A stretch of 41,802 bases of DNA. Origin: an uncultured Holophagaceae bacterium. Lineage in GTDB: Bacteria > Acidobacteriota > Holophagae > Holophagales > Holophagaceae. The notes under the pieces were generated by a model that was not told the DNA's origin, did not search any database, and was given only the letters and a program-made list of their open reading frames with translations. The translations under genes were made by a program, and so were the position numbers. How positions within the stretch are numbered: position 1 is the first letter of the stretch; each line of letters opens with the position of its first letter. Location: NCBI GenBank assembly GCA_903927605.1, contig CAIYNT010000260.1:1-41802 (forward strand), read 5' to 3'. Shown here piece after piece: positions 18,801 to 26,299 of this stretch.

Positions 18801-19490
18801 AAACAGTGCCGCCAGGCTGGCCCGGAGGAACTCAGGAGTCCCCAGAGTCAGGTTGGCACCCCGACCACTGAGCGCCTTCCGCAGTTCAAGGAAGGCGGGG
18901 TCCAGGTCGCTCCCGGCCGAGTAGACCCGCTGGTCCTGGTGGGCCAGCAGCGCCTGGGCGAACCCACTCAGGCGGTCCATGGGCGTGCGAGAGAAACTCT
19001 TGTCCAGCACCTCGAGCCGATGCCGGTAGAGGATGTCCTCAGAGGCCTTCCCGCTGACGGCGCGGCGCATTGTGGCGAACTCGACGGCCACCAACTTGCC
19101 ATGCTCGTGGATAGGTAGCCAGGCCAGATGCAGTGCCCCCAGCAGGCGTGCGTCGACATCGGGGTCGCTCATGGCCCGCAGGACCTTCCGCAGACGCTGG
19201 CCGATCTGCCGCTCCCGGAAATCGGCGAATGTGGCTCCGTCCACCTCTACCATCACCAAGCGACCGCTGGGCGTGGGACTGGCCATGTTTCCAGGGACCG
19301 CCCCGATGGGCCTGACGCGAACCTCGTTGTTGGTGCCGTAGCCACCAGTTGGAACCTCGACCCAGCCGCTCTGGCCCTTGGGAATGGCCTTGAGCTGAAG
19401 TGCCTCTCGCGCAAAGAGGGCCCAGTCCTCCTTCCCCTGGAAGGCGTCTTGGAGCAGTGGAACCAGATTCGTCACGATTTGTGTCCCCAA
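15846..19490 (-). CDS. Eco57I/PglX-type N6-adenine DNA methyltransferase
   Basis: The 1214-residue protein has the gamma-class adenine methyltransferase core: the GSYYTPRVIVQYL segment (about 430-442), SAM-binding motif I DPAVGSGAF (499-507), and catalytic motif IV NPPY (747-750). A charged coiled coil (about 620-720) is inserted between them. The N-terminal 430 residues include the LLFLRFLEAKGW and YLNGGLFDPD signatures of Eco57I/PglX-like enzymes but no PD-(D/E)xK nuclease that I can identify. The C-terminal about 330 residues should recognise the target site. It probably methylates host DNA so the helicase-nuclease spares it. The start is TTG at 19490; a GTG five codons later with GGGGA upstream is an alternative. 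The C-terminal part is less GC-rich, as is common for specificity domains. Confidence 0.92.
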   Translation of the reverse strand: MGTQIVTNLVPLLQDAFQGKEDWALFAREALQLKAIPKGQSGWVEVPTGGYGTNNEVRVRPIGAVPGNMASPTPSGRLVMVEVDGATFADFRERQIGQRLRKVLRAMSDPDVDARLLGALHLAWLPIHEHGKLVAVEFATMRRAVSGKASEDILYRHRLEVLDKSFSRTPMDRLSGFAQALLAHQDQRVYSAGSDLDPAFLELRKALSGRGANLTLGTPEFLRASLAALFDVQALNEGFFQELNRRFREDLLSPLLAQARTKKVPAVQARGHALELLMRLLFLRFLEAKGWILGDSHWLLRQDLKKVKDAYKEVLEPLFMALALPRGHRPKGLPDVPYLNGGLFDPDTLGIGALVLDPAKLQTFRTFLYQHTFTLEESSPLDQRVAIDPEMLGRVFETLVLAMEEAEQSGTDLEDALEKGVGKSRRKITGSYYTPRVIVQYLCRETLDAHLSEATGEATQLWGELRQKAADPTYQMSERLPKAKVRVIEDALSAVRTCDPAVGSGAFLIGMMQELLLLRAGLAEVEGVHVDQSGTRTAEWKRNIITRNLYGVDLNKEAVEICRLRLWLSLVIDAKDDEPLPSLDFRIMCGDSLVDRLGEETFPDSLGGELKQAWAARTANLELAHREAEITKQHKAAFAEEANPEVRRGLRKKIIHHSQLAHQAELDAVREELASNRATLAGQLKWAAGREATKLKKALEQVKAEEKWLQDCLDQLEKDGYLKKPFLWKLAFPEVFENGGFDVVVGNPPYVRQESLDAIDQEAYLHAFPMVACGTADLLTYFMERGHQILKPQGHLGYITSNKYMRAAYGANLRARFPKAFAIRQVVDFGDLPVFEVAAYPALFIAQKDGAPENATVADLNYPIQRHIQQTTNQTVNISSVRDALDDLPGFIAREGVHDFDPSFFKPDGWVLESTSVLGLFSKLLTLPGSQPLGTFAAGRMFYGVKTGLNKAFVIDGETRRELIRKDPKSKEIIQPWLRGKDVKRWSPVRPGLFVIFTRRGIDIEQYPAIKTYLEQFKEPTATMKGLTPYDPSWKGKKREHYRKPGLYKWFEMQDDMAYWKEFSKPKIIWPKITQTVRFSWDTQGGMHGDGVYFGVLPKWLLAVLNSFVIEFVLSRLTDSLRGGFMQVFDNQTRRLPIVAPSRSQQGQLELIVDALLEATPDQQEALEERANNLVYEIYGLTRAERDTINVAVLERRGRFGVEGEDDDDLLEEA

Positions 19491-19527
19491 TCCAGGTTGT
19501 TGCTGACCGCCGTAACCGCCGGTGGCG

Positions 19528-19743
19528 CTACTTCTTGGCGTCTAACTTCACGAGGTAGTCTGAGACTGCATCCCTGACGATCTTGGCGACCGAGACGCCT
19601 TTTGATTCAGCTAGGTCCAGGATTCGCTCGTAGGCGTCAGTGGCAAAGCCGATGGTCACGCGCTCTCCCACCGGCTTCCTGCTCCGACGTTTCGGTTCCT
19701 TTGGCTTCACCACCATGCCGCACTCCGGTTCATCTCTCACCAT
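19528..19743 (-). CDS. Ribbon-helix-helix DNA-binding protein, first gene of the restriction operon
   Basis: The product has 71 residues, or 62 from the second ATG at 19716, which has CGGAG at better spacing. A basic N-terminus (KPKEPKRRSRKP) is followed by a ribbon-helix-helix: strand ERVTIGFA, helix TDAYERILDLAESKG, then VSVAKIVRDAVSDYLVKL. Such CopG/Arc-like proteins bind operators as dimers. It lies 37 bases before the methyltransferase start on the same strand, so it probably autoregulates the three-gene operon. That would be useful for keeping methylation ahead of restriction when the island enters a new cell. Confidence 0.82.
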   Translation of the reverse strand: MVRDEPECGMVVKPKEPKRRSRKPVGERVTIGFATDAYERILDLAESKGVSVAKIVRDAVSDYLVKLDAKK

Positions 19744-19847
19744 TATGCACCAGGTTGATGTTTGGGGAACGGATGTTGGCGCAACTTTCTATGACCCGGC
19801 AGGATTACCTGGAACGGGTGCTCCTTGCGCCCTACCAGCAACCACCG

Positions 19848-22367
19848 CTATGGGATCACCACGTGGGCGGTCGTAGTGGCATTCCTGGAGGCATCAGCAG
19901 CAGAGGTGGCCGTAATGGTCACCACTGGAACAGGCTGGCTGGTTGTGATCTTGCGGATCTTCTGGTTCCCGGCATCCGCGATGTAGATATTTCCGGAAGC
20001 ATCTACCGTCACCTCTTGGAGGCGGGAAAACTTCGCGCCAGCCGCCGCTCCATCCGTGGCGCCAGTGTCCATCTTGGTGTTTGGCGCGCCTGTGTAGGAA
20101 GACACAACCCCCCCGACCCCACCCGTGCCGGGTGTGATCTGGCGAATCTTGTTATTGTTACTGTCCGCCACATAGAGATTGCCGGAAGAGGCAACAGCCA
20201 CTCCAGCAGGGGATGAGAATGTTGCACTGGCGGCCGGACCATCAGCGGCGCCGGAGCCCAAGGAATTCACATAGCGCAAATCGGTATTTGGAGTTCCGGT
20301 ATATGAGGACACTGTCCCCCCAACGCCAGAGCCAGGAGCGCCAGGCGTGATCATTCGGATCTTGTGGCCGGCGCTGTCCGCCACATAGAGGTTGCCGAAA
20401 GCATCGACCGCCACCCCGCCTGGGGAGCCGAACGTCGCACTAGCCGCAGGTCCATCTTTGGCACCAGAGCCCATTTGGGTGTTCGCCGTCCCAGTGTAGG
20501 AATACACGATCCCCCCGACCCCGCCCGCGCCTGGGGTAATCATCCGGATCTTCAAGTTGTAGGTGTCTGCCACATAGAGATTCCCCAAGGAATCGACAGC
20601 GACGCTTGAGGGACAGCCCAACGATGCGTTGAGTGCCGCACCATCGGAGGAACCCCAACCCCCGTTGCCTGCGTAGGTCGAGACCACTCCCGCAGTGGTG
20701 ATCTTTCGGATCTTGCTGTTATAGGAGTCCGCCACATAGACGTTGCCGGAAGAGTCAACCGCGACCCCACTAGGGCTGGAGAACGTCGCGCTGGCTGCCG
20801 GGCCATCTGCCGCGCCACTAGAGCCTGTTCCCGCATAGGTGGAGACCACACCAGCAGGGGTGATCTTACGGATCTTGTTATTGCTCAAGTCGGCCACATA
20901 GAGGTTGCCAGAGGGGTCGGCAGCCACTCCGCTGGGGTTATAGAACTTTGCACTAGCCACAAGTCCATCCGTGGTGCCCTGTGACACCTGGGTGTTAGCG
21001 ACCCCAGTGTAGGAAGAGGCTGTTACAACTGGAGCTGGCAAGGCCATGTCGGCCGTCCAAACCCCCGTCGAGGCATTCATGGTCCCGGCCGAAGCGGACC
21101 AAGTAATCCCGGTGTTCGCGGCACCGGTAACAAAACTACTAAAGACCTTGGTGGTGCCGTAAGTCACCGTGGGGTTTGCGGGTGTAATTGCAGCGACCAC
21201 CACAGTCTGGGGGGTCACGACAGTGGAGGTGGCTGCTGTTGCTTGTAGGGCGTTGGTTACCGTCAAGGTATAGGTGCTAGCTCCAACCCAATTCGCAGTA
21301 ATCGCGTTGGTAGCCACACCCGAGGTCACGACGCCCACGCCGTTATTGACCACGCCCACACCACCCGAGAAGGTCGGTGTCAGGGTGAACCCGCCGCCGT
21401 AGGCGGGGGAGATGGTAGACGCTACAATAGATGTGGCCACTGGAGGGACTACGACAACCGGCTTTACCTCAACCGAAACGAACGCCGAGGTGCTGCCGCC
21501 CGCGTTGTAGGCCGTCACCGTGTAGATGTTGATCACGGCAATCGTTGTCGGTGTCCCAGAGATGACCCCCGTGGAGGGCTCTAGGCCTAGTCCCACCGGG
21601 AGTGATGGGCTGATCGCGTAGTAGGCGACCGCCCCGCCCCCGCTGCTTGGGGTATTGGGCGCGATCGTTGTCCCAACCGTATAGCTCGCAGGGTTGGTTC
21701 CATAGGTCAAACCGCTGGGTGGGATCACCGGCGCTGGGTTCACTGTGATTGGCAACCCAATAGTCGCACTACCGGTCGCATTGGTAGCCGTGACTGTGTA
21801 GATCGCCCTAGCCACAGCGACGGTCGGGGTCCCAGAAATGGTCCCCGTGGTCGTATTCAGCGCCAACCCTGTTGGCAGCGCGGGACTAACGGCGTAGCTG
21901 GAGACCGCACCCCCGCCACTGCCGGGGGCGTTTGGGGAAATCGCCACCCCGACCGTGTAGATCGCTGGGTTGGTGCCGTAGGTTAGACCGCTGGGAGGAG
22001 CGACCTGAACAGTTATGGCCAGCCCAGCCGTGGTGCTCCCGCCCGAGTTGGAAGCAGTAACCGTGCAGACAGTAGCTGTAGCCACCGTTGTCGGCGTCCC
22101 CGAGATTACGCCCGAGGTGGTGTTCAGAGCCAAACCTGCCGGAAGCGTCGGGCTGACGGAGTAGGAAGCCACGGCCCCGCCGCCGCTGGTCGGCACATTC
22201 GGCGCAACCGCCACCCCGACCGTGTAGGTCGCAGGGTTGACGCTGTAGACCAGGCTCGAGGGGGCCTGGATGGCTGGGGCGGGGGTTCTGCCCCCCCCGC
22301 CGCCGGAGCATCCGGCGAGCAGCAGCAAGGGGGCAACCAGCGAGACGAGACGAGCGCGAGCCAACAT
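19848..22367 (-). CDS. Lipoprotein with three Ig-like (He_PIG) domains and NHL repeats
   Basis: The 839-residue protein has a lipoprotein signal ending LLLLAGC (lipobox Cys about 20) and a GGGGG linker. Three putative-Ig repeats follow, each of the form GL.Y..NPA.YTVG...SGGGAV..Y..SP.LP.GL (about 35-310). Then comes a Thr/Val-rich beta segment, and in the second half about six NHL propeller blades (GVAVDSSGNVYVADS..N.KIRKIT). It should sit on the outer membrane or cell surface, and the propeller is a likely protein- or glycan-binding platform. GGAGG precedes the ATG. Proteins like this are usual chromosomal genes, so its position inside an inserted island is notable. The gene lies upstream of the RHH gene on the same strand with a 104-base gap. 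Confidence 0.88.
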   Translation of the reverse strand: MLARARLVSLVAPLLLLAGCSGGGGGRTPAPAIQAPSSLVYSVNPATYTVGVAVAPNVPTSGGGAVASYSVSPTLPAGLALNTTSGVISGTPTTVATATVCTVTASNSGGSTTAGLAITVQVAPPSGLTYGTNPAIYTVGVAISPNAPGSGGGAVSSYAVSPALPTGLALNTTTGTISGTPTVAVARAIYTVTATNATGSATIGLPITVNPAPVIPPSGLTYGTNPASYTVGTTIAPNTPSSGGGAVAYYAISPSLPVGLGLEPSTGVISGTPTTIAVINIYTVTAYNAGGSTSAFVSVEVKPVVVVPPVATSIVASTISPAYGGGFTLTPTFSGGVGVVNNGVGVVTSGVATNAITANWVGASTYTLTVTNALQATAATSTVVTPQTVVVAAITPANPTVTYGTTKVFSSFVTGAANTGITWSASAGTMNASTGVWTADMALPAPVVTASSYTGVANTQVSQGTTDGLVASAKFYNPSGVAADPSGNLYVADLSNNKIRKITPAGVVSTYAGTGSSGAADGPAASATFSSPSGVAVDSSGNVYVADSYNSKIRKITTAGVVSTYAGNGGWGSSDGAALNASLGCPSSVAVDSLGNLYVADTYNLKIRMITPGAGGVGGIVYSYTGTANTQMGSGAKDGPAASATFGSPGGVAVDAFGNLYVADSAGHKIRMITPGAPGSGVGGTVSSYTGTPNTDLRYVNSLGSGAADGPAASATFSSPAGVAVASSGNLYVADSNNNKIRQITPGTGGVGGVVSSYTGAPNTKMDTGATDGAAAGAKFSRLQEVTVDASGNIYIADAGNQKIRKITTSQPVPVVTITATSAADASRNATTTAHVVIP

Positions 22368-22529
22368 GATGCCTCCAGGCGGCCGACAATTACCAGGCCA
22401 CCCTTATCTTCTGTCTGGGGGAATTTTTCCCCGAGCGCCACCTGACGCCCACCAAAGCCCCACCAGGCGCCTCTCAAACCTTTGAGACAAGCGCCGTCTC
22501 AGAGATTGAAGGATCGTTACCTGTACGCT

Positions 22530-22580
22530 GGCCGAGGTCCTTTCCGCGAGGGGTAGAACTGACCCCCCTCCACCTCGGCC
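22530..22580. promoter_or_regulatory. Nested hairpin upstream of the transposase
   Basis: GGCCGAGGT (22530-22538) pairs with ACCTCGGCC (22572-22580), enclosing an inner GGGGT/ACCCC stem (22550-22566). The hairpin ends about 20 bases before the transposase ATG. Similar structures in insertion sequences lower transposase translation from read-through transcripts; that role here is inferred. Confidence 0.55.
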
Positions 22581-22601
22581 CGCATTAGAGGGAGACTGCG
22601 T

Positions 22602-24008
22602 ATGGGATTTCTGGACCTGTTCCGGGCCAACCTGGATTTGTGGCGGCCCGCTTTCAAGCAGTCCAGAACCTTTGACCGAGTGACCCGAGTCATCCAGGGA
22701 CTGCTGGCCTCCCATGGCCGAAGCACCCTGACCAATGCCATCACCTTCAACGGGCGGGAGCAGCAGGACTGGTCAGCCGACTACAAGGCCTTCAACCGAA
22801 CGGGGTGGGACCCGCGCGACCTGTTCCGCGCCGTGCTCGCCCATGGCCTCAAGGCCCTCCCCCCAGAGACGCCTGTAGTCATGGCGCTCGACGACACCTC
22901 CCTTCCCAAGACAGGCACGCGGATCCCTCAGGCCAGGTGGTGCCACAACCCGCTGGCCCCGAAGTTCCTGGAGATGCAGATCCGGTGGGGCATCCGTATG
23001 ATCCACATGGCCCTCATCGTCCCCGACTACCAGAACCATCGGCCTTTGGCGGTCAGCACGGCCTTTGAGCCTGTGCCAGCGGCACCGAAGGTGAAGGACA
23101 CGAGCACCCTGACCGAGGCCGAGCTGGCCAGCCTGGCCGCCAGGAAGCGCGAAGCCGCCCTAACGACGCGAGCAGTGGCCCTCATTCGAGATGCCCGCAA
23201 GACCCTCGACAAGCATGGCTGTGCTGCCCGGCAACTGCTTATGGTCGTGGATGGCAGCTTCACCAATGGCCCTGTGGTGAAAGGCCTTCCCCACCACACC
23301 GACCTGATCGGCCGGACCCGGAAGAACGCCAGGCTCTACGCCCCGCTGGCCCACAAGGCCGGCAAGCGCATCTACGGGGCAGCCCTGCCAACGCCGGGCG
23401 CCTTCCGCGTGGATCCGGCTGTGCCCGAGCACCTGGCCACCCTGCATTACGGCGGGAGGCTCCGGGACATCCGGTTCAAGGAGGTTTCCCGGGTGTATTG
23501 GAAGGACGGCACGAAGGGGCGCCTCATGCGGTTGCTAATCGTTCTACCGATCCCCTACAAGGTCCCAGGGCGCAAGAAGCGTGGCTACAACGCCCCCGGC
23601 TACCTGCTGACGACCGATCTGGTCTCCCCAGCCGCTGGCCTGATCCAGGCATACCTGGACCGCTGGCAGATCGAGGTCCTCCACCGTGAGTTGAAGAATG
23701 GACTTGGCGTGGGTCAGGTCCAAGCCTTCAGCCATGAGGCCAATGAGAGGATTCATAGCGCCCATGTGGCAGCCTTCTCGATGCTGAGCCTGGCTGGGCT
23801 GGAGACCTTCACGCGTGGCAGGGATAGTCGTTTCCCCGAGTTGCCCCTTTGGCGGAAGCCACGTGCCCATGCCAGACCGAGCCAGCACGACCTCATCTCA
23901 ATGCTGAGGAACGGCCTGGCCGGGCTGCGCCCCAGCCCCAAGAAGCCAGCCTGGCGCAAGCCGCACGGCTGGGCACTGAACCACCACGAGACCTACCAGG
24001 CCGCCTAG
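22602..24008 (+). CDS. IS4/IS701-like DDE transposase
   Basis: The 468-residue protein carries the DDE catalytic triad of the IS4 superfamily. The first Asp is in VVMALDDTS (D97), the second in LMVVDGSF (D217). The Glu is in the family signature Y-(2)-R-(3)-E-(6)-K, read as YLDRWQIEVLHRELK (Y351, R354, E358, K365). The reading frame looks complete and has GAGGGAG before the ATG. I could not identify separate terminal repeats hugging this gene. It lies 300 bases from the island's right inverted repeat, so it may mobilise the whole island rather than a simple insertion sequence. Confidence 0.93.
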   Translation: MGFLDLFRANLDLWRPAFKQSRTFDRVTRVIQGLLASHGRSTLTNAITFNGREQQDWSADYKAFNRTGWDPRDLFRAVLAHGLKALPPETPVVMALDDTSLPKTGTRIPQARWCHNPLAPKFLEMQIRWGIRMIHMALIVPDYQNHRPLAVSTAFEPVPAAPKVKDTSTLTEAELASLAARKREAALTTRAVALIRDARKTLDKHGCAARQLLMVVDGSFTNGPVVKGLPHHTDLIGRTRKNARLYAPLAHKAGKRIYGAALPTPGAFRVDPAVPEHLATLHYGGRLRDIRFKEVSRVYWKDGTKGRLMRLLIVLPIPYKVPGRKKRGYNAPGYLLTTDLVSPAAGLIQAYLDRWQIEVLHRELKNGLGVGQVQAFSHEANERIHSAHVAAFSMLSLAGLETFTRGRDSRFPELPLWRKPRAHARPSQHDLISMLRNGLAGLRPSPKKPAWRKPHGWALNHHETYQAA

Positions 24009-24286
24009 CTAGGGCCACCCACAACCAGGGAACTTGCCGCGCCCCGTCATGGGGCTAGGGGAGTTTCTGGTGTCTGCGAGCTGACCTGGCCTGTAAGGGA
24101 TTAGGCCCTCCGCCAGAGGTCCTGATGCCCTCCCGGCACCCTCGATTTGAGGCCTTTTTAGGGCCGATTGGCGGCGATCTGCGCCCCGTTCTGGGGCTTC
24201 TGCCGCCTGACAGCGAAAACCCCAGGACGTGTACCTGGACACGACCATGGGGTTTTGGACTGCTGGGAGTTGGAAGGCTCCGGGAA
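24009..24286. other. Non-coding right end of the island with several hairpins
   Basis: There is no gene here. GCCCC/GGGGC (24183-24197) forms a small hairpin. AAAACCCCA (24216-24224) pairs with TGGGGTTTT (24248-24256), enclosing CCAGG/CCTGG. These lie within 100 bases of the terminal inverted repeat and could be subterminal transposase-binding sites or terminators. Confidence 0.5.
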
Positions 24287-25897
24287 TCAAGGCGTCCCGG
24301 GATCCTTTATGTCCAAACTCCAGGGGCTACGACGTAGTGTAGCCTGTTCGTACACATAGGCAAATTTTAACAGTCTGCCCTCCTGCCAGGGGGCCCCCAC
24401 GAAGGACAACCCCACGGGCAACCCGAAGGCAAAGCCCGCCGGAACAGTAATGTGCGGGTAGCCAGCCACCGCTGCAGGCGTCGAGAAGCTCAGGCTGGAA
24501 CTGTCGCCGTTGACGTGGTCAATGAGCCAGGCGGGTCCTCCGGTGGGCCCCACGAGGGCCTGCAGCTGCTGATTCTCCAGCAGACCCAGGAGGTCCCGCC
24601 GGGCCTGGGCACAGGTTGCCAGCGCCTTCTGATAGCCTGCATCCGTGAGTGGCCCCTTGGCCTGGGCCTGCTGCAGCAGCTCCTGGCCGAAGAAGGGTTG
24701 CTCCTCCTTCCGGTGGGCCTCGTTGAAAACCATCAGCCCAGCCAGATCCTGCGCAGGTCCACCCCTCCCGGCAAGGTAGGCATTCAGGGCTGCCTTGAAT
24801 TCATAGAGCAGCACCTCGAACTCCGCATCGTCGTAGCTGGCGGACTTCAACTCCACGTCCACCAGCGTGGCACCCTGGGCCTTCAACACTTCGAGGGCCT
24901 GCCGGATCACGGCATCCACATGGGCGTGCACACCGAGCAGGTTCTTTACCACGCCGAGGCGGACGCCCAGCAGGCCATCCTTCACCAAGAAGCGCGTGTA
25001 GTCCGCCTCCCGCCGCGCATCCGCCTCACGGGTGGCGGCATCCTTCGGATCGCTGCCCGCCAAGGCACCTAGCAGGATCGCCGCGTCGCGCACGGTGCGC
25101 GCCATCGGGCCGGCCGTATCCTGGGTGTGGGAGATGGGGATGATGCCGCTTCGACTCAGCAGGCCCACCGTGGGTTTCAGACCCACAATGCCACTCGCAT
25201 TGGCGGGGCTAACGACGGAACCATCGGTTTCCGTACCCACGGCCAAAGCACATAGACTGGCCGCCACTGCCACTCCCGACCCGGAACTGGAGCCGCTGGG
25301 GCTGCGGTCCAGCGCGTAGGGATTCCGCGTCTGTCCGCCCCGCCCGCTCCAGCCACTGCTGCTGCGGGTGGAGCGCAGGTTCGCCCACTCGCTGAGGTTG
25401 GTCTTCCCCAGGATCACCGCACCCGCCTCGCGGAGCTTCTGCACGATGAAGGCGTCCTCCCTGGGGACCGGCGCGTTGGCCAGAGCCAGGGATCCCGCTG
25501 TGGTCTTCATGGCATCGGCGGTGTCGAGGTTGTCCTTGATGAGCACCGGAATGCCGTGCAGGGGTCCCCGCACCTTCCCCGCTTTCCGCTCGGCGTCCAG
25601 GGCTCGGGCGATGACCTGGGCCTCCGGATTCAGCTCGATGACCGAGTTCAGTCTCGGGCCCGCCTGATCGATGGCGCGGATGCGCGCCTGGTACCCCCGC
25701 ACCAGGTCCACCGCCGTCCATCGGCCTGCAGTCAGGCCTGCCTGAAGGCCCTCCACGGTAGCTTCCTTCAGCACCAGCCCTGTTGTCGGGGAAGCCGCCT
25801 TCAGGTCAGTGCCCCCAAGCGCCGCCACACCCGTGGCCAATCCCACCCCCAGGAAGGTTCGGCGATCGAGGACCAGGAAATCATCTTCAAGCTGCAT
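24287..25897 (-). CDS. Amidase-signature family enzyme, 3' end replaced by island sequence
   Basis: This is a 536-residue amidase-signature hydrolase with the Ser-cisSer-Lys triad: Lys in VLIKDN (K121), the Gly/Ser-rich segment PSGSSSGSG, and the nucleophile Ser in [11 protein letters not shown] (S227). The N-terminus [13 protein letters not shown] is a twin-arginine signal, so it acts in the periplasm. The start at 25897 is chosen because GAGGA lies six bases upstream. The last codons after ATLRRSP ([11 protein letters not shown], stop at 24287) are read from the island's inverted repeat and replace the native ending kept at 11958-12016. Only the C-terminal tail is altered, so the enzyme probably still folds. 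The substrate is unknown. Confidence 0.9.
   Translation of the reverse strand: MQLEDDFLVLDRRTFLGVGLATGVAALGGTDLKAASPTTGLVLKEATVEGLQAGLTAGRWTAVDLVRGYQARIRAIDQAGPRLNSVIELNPEAQVIARALDAERKAGKVRGPLHGIPVLIKDNLDTADAMKTTAGSLALANAPVPREDAFIVQKLREAGAVILGKTNLSEWANLRSTRSSSGWSGRGGQTRNPYALDRSPSGSSSGSGVAVAASLCALAVGTETDGSVVSPANASGIVGLKPTVGLLSRSGIIPISHTQDTAGPMARTVRDAAILLGALAGSDPKDAATREADARREADYTRFLVKDGLLGVRLGVVKNLLGVHAHVDAVIRQALEVLKAQGATLVDVELKSASYDDAEFEVLLYEFKAALNAYLAGRGGPAQDLAGLMVFNEAHRKEEQPFFGQELLQQAQAKGPLTDAGYQKALATCAQARRDLLGLLENQQLQALVGPTGGPAWLIDHVNGDSSSLSFSTPAAVAGYPHITVPAGFAFGLPVGLSFVGAPWQEGRLLKFAYVYEQATLRRSPWSLDIKDPGTP
24309..24330 (-). repeat. Right terminal inverted repeat of the island
   Basis: It contains ATGTCCAAACTCCAG followed by GGGCTAC and is the reverse complement of 12010-12031 with one mismatch. 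It is translated as part of the altered amidase C-terminus. Confidence 0.88.
24323..24345. repeat. Right copy of 23-bp direct repeat (island junction)
   Basis: This copy is identical to 11994-12016. It lies inside the amidase frame (codons for ATLRRSP on the minus strand) and contains the 8-base spacer GACGTAGT at 24331-24338. Confidence 0.9.
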
Positions 25898-26021
25898 GGC
25901 CATTCCTCGGACGGGTGAATGGATCATACCAACGACCACACACCGGCTCGTGAGGAGTGTCTACCGATCAAGGCCTCCACATGGGCCCTTTCTGCTCGAT
26001 CCTCAGTTCGGGGAGGCTCCC

Positions 26022-26213
26022 ATGGCCGCGTTCCTGCTCTGGCTGATCCTGCTGGTGGTCTGCTGGCCGCTGGCTCTCCTGGCGCTGCTCCTCTACCCGC
26101 TGATCTGGCTGCTGCTCCTGCCCTTTCGCCTCCTGGGTTTCGCCGTGGAAGGCGCGTTCGGACTCGTGAGGGCCCTGTTCCTCCTGCCGGCACGAATCCT
26201 CGGGCGGGGATAA
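26022..26213 (+). CDS. Small hydrophobic membrane protein, 63 aa
   Basis: The start at 26022 follows GGGGAGGCTCCC. The product begins MAAFLLWLILLVVCW and is almost wholly Leu/Trp/Pro-rich hydrophobic over about residues 1-35. A second amphipathic or hydrophobic segment (AVEGAFGLVRALFLLPARIL) ends in a short basic tail. One or two membrane segments are likely. I recognise no family. It is divergent from the amidase gene, 124 bases away. Confidence 0.7.
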   Translation: MAAFLLWLILLVVCWPLALLALLLYPLIWLLLLPFRLLGFAVEGAFGLVRALFLLPARILGRG

Positions 26214-26299
26214 GCTGGCGGGAGGGTTCTGGTGGACCGATATTTCCTGCTGAAGTACCCCGCACGAAATACATGGCAGGGGTTGGGCAGGAGGTCGCG

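Larger units (their letters stand above)
12010..24330. mobile_element. Integrated 12.3-kb genomic island with restriction-like operon and transposase
   Basis: The ends are 22-bp inverted repeats (12010-12031 and 24309-24330; one mismatch) containing CTGGAGTTTGGACAT. They are flanked by identical 8-mers GACGTAGT (12002-12009 and 24331-24338), extended to a 23-bp direct repeat because the target itself is palindromic. Joining the outer flanks restores a complete amidase reading frame, which shows directly that this is an insertion. Cargo: RHH regulator, adenine methyltransferase, PLD-helicase, NHL lipoprotein, and a DDE transposase near the right end. No tyrosine or serine recombinase is present. 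It is either a transposon moved by its own IS4/IS701-like transposase (8-bp target duplication) or an element integrated by a recombinase acting in trans. Confidence 0.85.

Noticed and set aside
12077..19490. Assignment as a DISARM or BREX system
   Set aside because: Only a helicase and an adenine methyltransferase are shared; drmA, drmB, a separate drmC, pglZ and brxC are all absent from the island.
12077..19490. Assignment as type I restriction (HsdR/HsdM/HsdS)
   Set aside because: There is no separate specificity subunit, no PD-(D/E)xK domain in the helicase, and the methyltransferase is a large single-chain Eco57I-type enzyme.
20000..22300. Regularly spaced repeats suggesting a CRISPR array
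   Set aside because: They are degenerate coding repeats for NHL blades and Ig-like domains, not identical repeats with unique spacers.
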